Shown piece by piece: positions 58,507-64,000 of a DNA stretch of 64,000 nucleotides; the first letter of the stretch is position 1, and every line of letters begins with the position of its first letter. This stretch comes from Babylonia areolata (Eukaryota > Mollusca > Gastropoda > Neogastropoda > Buccinidae), in NCBI RefSeq assembly GCF_041734735.1, contig NC_134876.1, positions 94,316,586 through 94,380,585 on the forward strand. Direction: 5' to 3'. The position numbers were made by a program, and so were the translations under genes. A model generated the notes under the pieces. It saw only the letters and a program-made list of their open reading frames with translations. It had not been told where the DNA came from and did no database searches.

Positions 58507-61500
58507 ATGCAGAAATTCTTGAGAGGAGCGAGGAGAAAATGGAAGAGACAGACGTCGAGGAGCAGTTTTCCCCCCTGTCCAAGGGCTCTCCTTCCAAACA
58601 GGTGTTCTCCTTCAGTGAAGCTCTGGAGATGGACCTGCACACCCAGCTCCAGTCGGAGCAGGCCTCCACCACTGTGGAAACTGTTGAACACGTTTACTCC
58701 CACACCAAAGTACACACTGAACAAACAGTGGATTACTCCAGCACAGTTGGTATGGAGTCCATCACTAAGCAGAAACCGTTAGTCTACGCCACAGAATCCT
58801 TTGAGCAGTTTGAAGAAGAGATCACTCAGGTCTCAGAAAAAAGCCAGGTCATGGAAGAGACTGCGCTTTGTCATGTCACAGAGCAGTCAGAAACCTTGTC
58901 CGTCACAACCAGGGATGTTACCTCAGACAAAACTGAAATCCAGGAAACTCCAGAATCACCTGTCCTTGATGTGGAAACAGAAAGACATGAACAGTTTGTG
59001 ACTGAAGAAAGGGAAACAACTTGTGTTGTGCCGTCTCTTGCTGAAGAGGATAAAACTGAGGAACCTGATGAGCAACTGATTGTCAAAACAGAGACAGACA
59101 GGACAGAAGAGTTCACTGTAGAGGAGAAAGAAACGGATAGAACAGAAGAGTTCATTGTTGAAGAAAAAGAAACTGTCATTTCTGAGAAAGAAAAAGAACC
59201 AGACAGAACAAAGGAGTTTACTATCGAGGAGAAAGAGATAGTTGAAACAGAAACAGAGATAGTTGAAACAGAAACAGAGATAGTTGAAACAGAAACAGAG
59301 ATAGTTGAAACAGAAACAGAGAGAGTTGAAACAGAAACAGTGATAGTTGAAACAGAGACAGACAGAAGAGAGGAGTTTACTGCTGAAGAAAAGGAAACAG
59401 CGATTGTTGAAAAAGAGACAGACAGGACAGAGGAGTTTACTATTGAGGAGAAAGAAACTACTATTGTTGAGGCAGAGACAGAGATTGTTGAAACAGAGAC
59501 AGACAGAAGAGAGGAGTTTACTGCTGAAGAAAAGGAAACAGCGATTGTTGAAAAAGAGACAGACAGGACAGAGGAGTTTACTATTGAGGAGAAAGAAACT
59601 ACTATTGTTGAGGCAGAGACAGAGATTGTTGAAACAGAGACAGACAGAAGAGAGGAGTTTACTGCTGAAGAAAAGGAAACAGAGATTGTTGAAAAAGAGA
59701 CAGACAGGACAGAGGAGTTTATTATTGAGGAGAAAGAAACTACTTTTGTTGAGGCAGAGACAGAGATTGTTGAAACAGAAATAGACAGAACAGAGGAATT
59801 TACTGCTGAGGAGAAAGAAAGTGCGATTGTGGAAAAAGAGACAGATCGTACAGAAGAGTTTATCATTGAGGAGAAAGAAACTACAACTGCAGAACTTTCG
59901 TCTGAAAAGACTGGAGCTGGTATTGAACCTGAAAGTGGTGCTGATCAGTGGGAAGTGAGGAAGATCACCAGACTGACTTACATGGCTTTCGACAACATGG
60001 GATTCACAGAAGAGGAGGCATCAGAAGGAGGCAGGGATGAACCAAAACTCCCTAGACAGGACACTCGTGAAATTTCTCCAGAAGATCTTGAAGAGAAACC
60101 ATACACATTCGACTTTCCTGATGACTACAAACAAGAACTTGAAGCTCAAAGACAATATGAAGCAGCATTCTACCCAGAGGAGTGGGTAACTGGTGGTGAA
60201 CAGATGGAGGAAGAAGAGATGGAAGAGGAAGAAGAAGAAGAAGAAGAAGAAGAAATTATGGAGGCTGAACAAGAAAGTGACATAGTCCTTAGCTATGAAG
60301 CAACAACAGGAGATTCTGGTACTTACCTTATTGAAGTGGAAGAGAAGGATGTTCCTCCAGATGATTACGACCAGCAAAGTAAATCAGTTTCTGACCAAAC
60401 GCAGCAAGAAGCAGAGGTTGTGGAATCTGAACAACCAGTGCCAGCCGATGATGTTGACGCTCCAGCTGATATTGTAGAAAGTTCTTCTGAGAGCAGTCCA
60501 GACAATGAAATTGAAGTGTTTGATGATACGACAGGGGCCTACATCAAAATGCCCTGGGAATTAGCCCACCAGTATAAACGCCAGTTTTCAGAGTCCTACA
60601 CTCATCAGGAAAAGAGTGTGCGTGTTCTGCAGCAGAACCAGTCCATTGACCTGGGCACTTTCTACAGGAGAGAAGATGATGCAAGCTACAGCAGCTCATC
60701 TTCTCACACTGAAGAACACAGAGAACGTTTTATTCAGTCCAGAAAGACAAAAGTCACTTTTGACTTGAGTGAAATGACAGAGTACAAAGAGTGTGAGGAA
60801 GAAGAAGAAATTGCTCGTGAAGCAGAAGCAGCCAGGCCAGACAAAGTCCCTGAGCCTCATGATGAGATTGAGCACACTCATGAAAAAGTGGTCATTTCCA
60901 GCATTCAAGAGATCCGACAGCAGGTGAAGGAGGATCTGACCAAAGACACAGACTTTGATGCTGGTTACCTGGATTCTGACCTCACAGCAGCTGGAGCCAC
61001 AGCTGCCTCTCACTCTGACATGTTCCAGTCTGGTGTTGAAGAGATGCCTTCTTCATATTCTACTGCTGAAAGCTCCCTGGAGCAGGCAGTGGAAAGGAAG
61101 ATTTCTTCGGAAGGAGAGGAAGATGTGTCTCCAGCCAAGCCCAAACCGTGTGAGCCCATGATGAGTGTGGTCAGCTTGGAATCCAGGCTTGCTCAGCAGG
61201 AACTGCTGCAGGAAATGGCCGATGAGAAAGACCGGTCAGTTTCTCCTTCACGGGAAGAACTGCCATTGGATTTCACAGCGCCAGTGGACCTTCAGGGTGC
61301 CATTGCTGAAGAACCCGAACCTGAATCCCAGATCACCATGCCGCAAGTTCCTACCACTTTCCCAATGGCTGTGCACTCTTTGGGAAAATCTCTTGCTGAC
61401 AATGAAGTGTATGAATCATCAGAAACTGAAAGAGACTCAACAGAAGAGAAACTGTCCCCCATTGAAGAAGGGGCAGGGATAGATGACATTGAAGACGATG

Positions 61501-64000
61501 ATGCCCCTGCAAAATCTATCCCTTCAGAAAAGAGAGTAACATTTCAGACAGACACACTGAGCACACCCCGCGCTTCAGAACAATCAACTGATGAGTTCAA
61601 GATGTCTACTTCTTCCTCTGAGATGTCTGTGGAGCCCACACTTCTGGCTGCCTCCTATGAACTGGACACTGGAAGAGTGTGCCACGTGGTGTCTGCCTTT
61701 GACATATCTCCAGACTCTGTGGAAAAGAAGTTAACCCCCAATGCCCCAACAAAGTCCATCTTATCAAGCCCTGAAGATGATGTCTTTGAGACTGATGCTT
61801 CACTTCTCCTTCGCACAGAAACAGCAGAAACGCCAACCAAGGATGAGTCAGAAGAGCTCACAGTAATCAAACGGACGTCCTCAGACTTTGTTCCATCCCC
61901 ACCCACCTCGACTCCAAGGGATGGTGGGACTTTGAATGTGCACACAGCCAGTGACTTGGCTCAGGCCAGTTCAGTGTTGGAACACATTAAGACAGAGGTG
62001 GTGGAAGAAGATGATCAAGAAACTGGACACACTCTGGATGAGTCTACTGTTCATGAAGAAGATGAGCTCAGTTCACCCTTTGAAATGATGTCACCAACCG
62101 AACTGAAAGATACAAGTCAGATGGCAGTTGACACGGGTTTTGAACCAATGGTCGTCTCTGCTGATTCAGCAACTTCAGAAAGTGACTTTGCCCAGATGCT
62201 CTCCTCTGATGCAAAAGAAGATGTCATGACTAATGGCCCAACAGAAGTGGATTATGTGGCCGAGTATGATGCAGAAGCAGTGAAAGACCAGAGGCTGTCT
62301 TCTGATGAGGATGTAAAAGAACAACTGGAAGAAGCAATTGCAAGTGAGACCGAAGAACAGGAAGAAGAAGAAAGTGGTGTCATTGCTGCTGTGTGGGCAA
62401 CGGAGGAAGAGAAAGGTCTGAGCGGTGCTGAAGCAACACTGTCTGAACTCCAGCTACCTCCTGGGACTGACATCAACATGTCCATGTCTGACCAAACACT
62501 GTATGGGCTGGAGATGCCCTCAGAAGAAACAGTCACCATGTCCACATCCCTGCAAAGAGATCTGATGGCCAAATCTGAAACAGATCAAGACTCTGACCAA
62601 ACTCAGCCTCCAACAGAAGTCACTTTCAGAACAGATGAACAGGTTTCAGATCAAATAGAAACCTCTGCTGAAATGAGAGAAAGTGCTCTGTTTGAAAGTG
62701 ATGAGATGACTTCAGCTGAAGCTACACCTGTGGCTGCTGTGCCAGAACAACAGCAAGTGGTGCAGGACAGGGAAGATGAAGAAGAAGGTGATGTTGCAGG
62801 GATAGAATCTGAAGAACAAGCTCCAGAACTTCCAGAAACACATGTTGCAGAAGAGACTGAAGACGAACCTTATCAGCTTGACCCAGGCTCTGTGTACCCT
62901 GGAAAACGAGCCCTAGAAATTCAGATCCCTGTCGAGATCAGGGTGGACACACAAGAATTCACTGAGGAAAGAGAATGTGAAGACGAACCTGCTCCAGAGC
63001 AAAGACTGGAAGATGAGTTTGATCTAGATGATGACAACCTTCTTGGAGAAGCTGCTGGGGGAGAAGAGGAGTTCATGGAACAAGAGGCGGAGGAAATGGA
63101 GTACATGGAAAAGCCTGAGGAAGAACTGCTCCGTCTGAAGGACAGCAAGCCTGAATCTGAGGATGAAGATGAGGATCAGCAGCAGGCAGAAAGTGTCCAA
63201 GAAGTGGGTCTTCTAGGTGTTCAGGGCTATGATGACCTTGAGCGACCTCTTTCCCCCACTCCAGATGCTTTCCGGCAGATGTTCTTTGGCAGGGAAGATG
63301 GAAAAGAGACTGAAAGTCCAGCTCAATCTGGTGCCGAAGAAGACATAGAAAAGACTGCTAGTCATTTTGTAGAATCTATACTGGAAGATGTGAAAGAGAA
63401 AGTACAAACACTGTCAGCCATCCAGTCTGCTGAAAAGGACCAAGAATATGAAGAACAGGTGAAAGAAGAAGACACAGAGGATGCAGCAGTAGAAGAGGAC
63501 AGAAAGCTAGAGCCTGAACAAACTGAGGAAGAACTGCCAGAAGATGAGCAACAGATAGAGGACAGAGAACAACTTGATGAAGTTTCGCCAATGGTTCGCA
63601 GCCAGCAGACCAAAACAACGGTGCTCATGAAGCAGCTTTCTGAAGACATCCCTGGCATCACCATCACTGAACATCTTGGAGGGGCTGACACAGAGGACCA
63701 AGAAGATGAAGCAGCTGATGAAACAGATTATCCCATAGCTCCAGAAGATTTCCGCGCACCATGTGTTCCTGAAGAGGAAGATGAAGACCAGAAAAAAGGT
63801 GAAGCAACTGATGAAACTGATTTTCCTGTTGCCCCAGGAGACTTCCATGCCCCATGTGTTCCTGAAGAGGAAGACGAAGAACAGAAAAAAGTGGACGATG
63901 TAGATGGACCAGAAGAGGAACTTCATTTCATCGAAACATTTGAGGAAGACACTGAAATGCAGTTTGAAATGACCATTGAACAGCCCGAGAGCAAACCAGG
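58507..64000 (+). CDS. ANK: Giant ankyrin exon 2, open at the window end (at least 1,831 codons)
   Basis: The acceptor CTCTTTTCAATAG opens a phase-1 exon with codons from 58509. The frame is acidic throughout and still open at 64000. In order: a unique start with GSPSKQVFSFSEALEMD; a 47-residue repeat region (residues about 193-461); DQWEVRKITRLTYMAFD (about 479); FDFPDDYKQELEAQRQYEAAF and a run of Glu (60205-60257); a less repetitive part with GAYIKMPWELAHQYKRQF (about 675) and KTKVTFDL (about 746); KRVTFQTDTLSTP (about 1008); long disordered acidic stretches; and two copies of a 31-residue APCVPEEE repeat just before the edge. The tail end and stop codon lie outside the window. Confidence 0.93.
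59086..59890 (+). repeat. Coding array C: 47-residue repeat with a nested 7-residue repeat
   Basis: ETDRREEFTAEEKETAIVEK, ETDRTEEFTIEEKETTIVEA and ETEIVET form a 141-nt unit; its GACAGAAGAG (last copy GACAGAACAG) recurs at 59361, 59502, 59643 and 59784. Before it, EIVETET (21 nt) is repeated about six times from 59232 to 59355. The half-unit DRTEEF-x-x-EEKET is itself a repeat of about 20 residues. Confidence 0.94.
60205..60257 (+). repeat. Glu-coding GAA/GAG run
   Basis: GAA/GAG codons in a row, including eight or more consecutive GAA, inside giant exon 2; encodes a poly-Glu stretch. Confidence 0.9.
63714..63896 (+). repeat. Coding repeat D: 31-residue repeat, 2 copies at the window end
   Basis: DETD(Y/F)P(I/V)AP(E/G)DF then (R/H)APCVPEEEDE(D/E)QKK occurs twice, 93 nt apart (63717 and 63810). 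More copies may lie beyond the edge. CVPEEE resembles the core of array A. Confidence 0.88.

Larger units (their letters stand above)
3782..64000 (+). other. ANK: Giant ankyrin gene, 3' part (death domain plus giant tail), incomplete at both ends
   Basis: Eighteen exons on the plus strand join in one frame through GT-AG introns. The first two give an ankyrin death domain and the rest give an acidic Glu/Ser/Thr/Val-rich tail of about 5,400 codons that is still open at the window edge. Ankyrins link membrane proteins to the spectrin cytoskeleton; giant isoforms in neurons also organise axonal membrane domains and microtubules (family knowledge). The N-terminal ankyrin-repeat, ZU5 and UPA exons are not in the window. 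The order death domain then giant exons matches Drosophila Ank2 and C. elegans UNC-44; in vertebrate ANK2/ANK3 the giant exon precedes the death domain. Exon limits are read from splice signals and frame only, without transcript data. Some exons may be isoform-specific and further microexons may be missed. Confidence 0.9.

Noticed and set aside
58871-59866. 331-codon open frame on the minus strand, Ser/Val-rich
   Set aside because: Antisense of array C in giant exon 2, for the same reason.

Overview
The window is animal nuclear DNA: long AT-rich introns full of microsatellites, short exons bounded by GT-AG sites, and tRNA-derived SINEs, LINE tails and a piggyBac derivative. The repeats look like families I remember from gastropod and other mollusc genomes, so a mollusc is my best guess (inference; no species call).

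A single plus-strand gene runs from about 3.8 kb off the right end. Its first two exons in the window (3782-3985, 5878-6006) encode an ankyrin death domain, followed by the usual short acidic exons. The tail is then greatly extended by two giant exons, 47104-54177 (7,074 nt) and 58507 to beyond 64000 (at least 5,494 nt, still open at the edge), with ten mid-size or small exons before them and two between them. The ankyrin-repeat, ZU5 and UPA exons must lie upstream of the window. The arrangement (death domain first, giant acidic tail after it) is that of protostome giant ankyrins such as Drosophila Ank2-L/XL and C. elegans UNC-44. About 5,400 codons of tail are visible here.

Layout: 1-3781, upstream intron with a SINE, a piggyBac derivative and a LINE; 3782-6618, death domain and first tail exon; 6619-29272, small acidic exons in long introns, with two SINEs in inverted orientation; 29273-36332, two mid-size exons; 36333-47103, small exons, a 36-nt microexon and an intronic array made from decayed copies of an exon end; 47104-54177, giant exon 1 with a 25/26-residue Cys-containing repeat and a 30-residue repeat; 54609-57394, two linker exons; 58507 to the end, giant exon 2 with a 47-residue repeat.

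Every complete exon except one adjacent pair has phase-1 ends and a length divisible by three, so almost any combination can be spliced in frame. The tail looks like an intrinsically disordered acidic spacer carrying short linear motifs: a candidate Atg8-binding (LIR) motif much like those of vertebrate giant ankyrins, and three KVTF/RVTF motifs of the PP1-docking type. No bacterial genes, CRISPR arrays or convincing tRNA/rRNA genes were seen.
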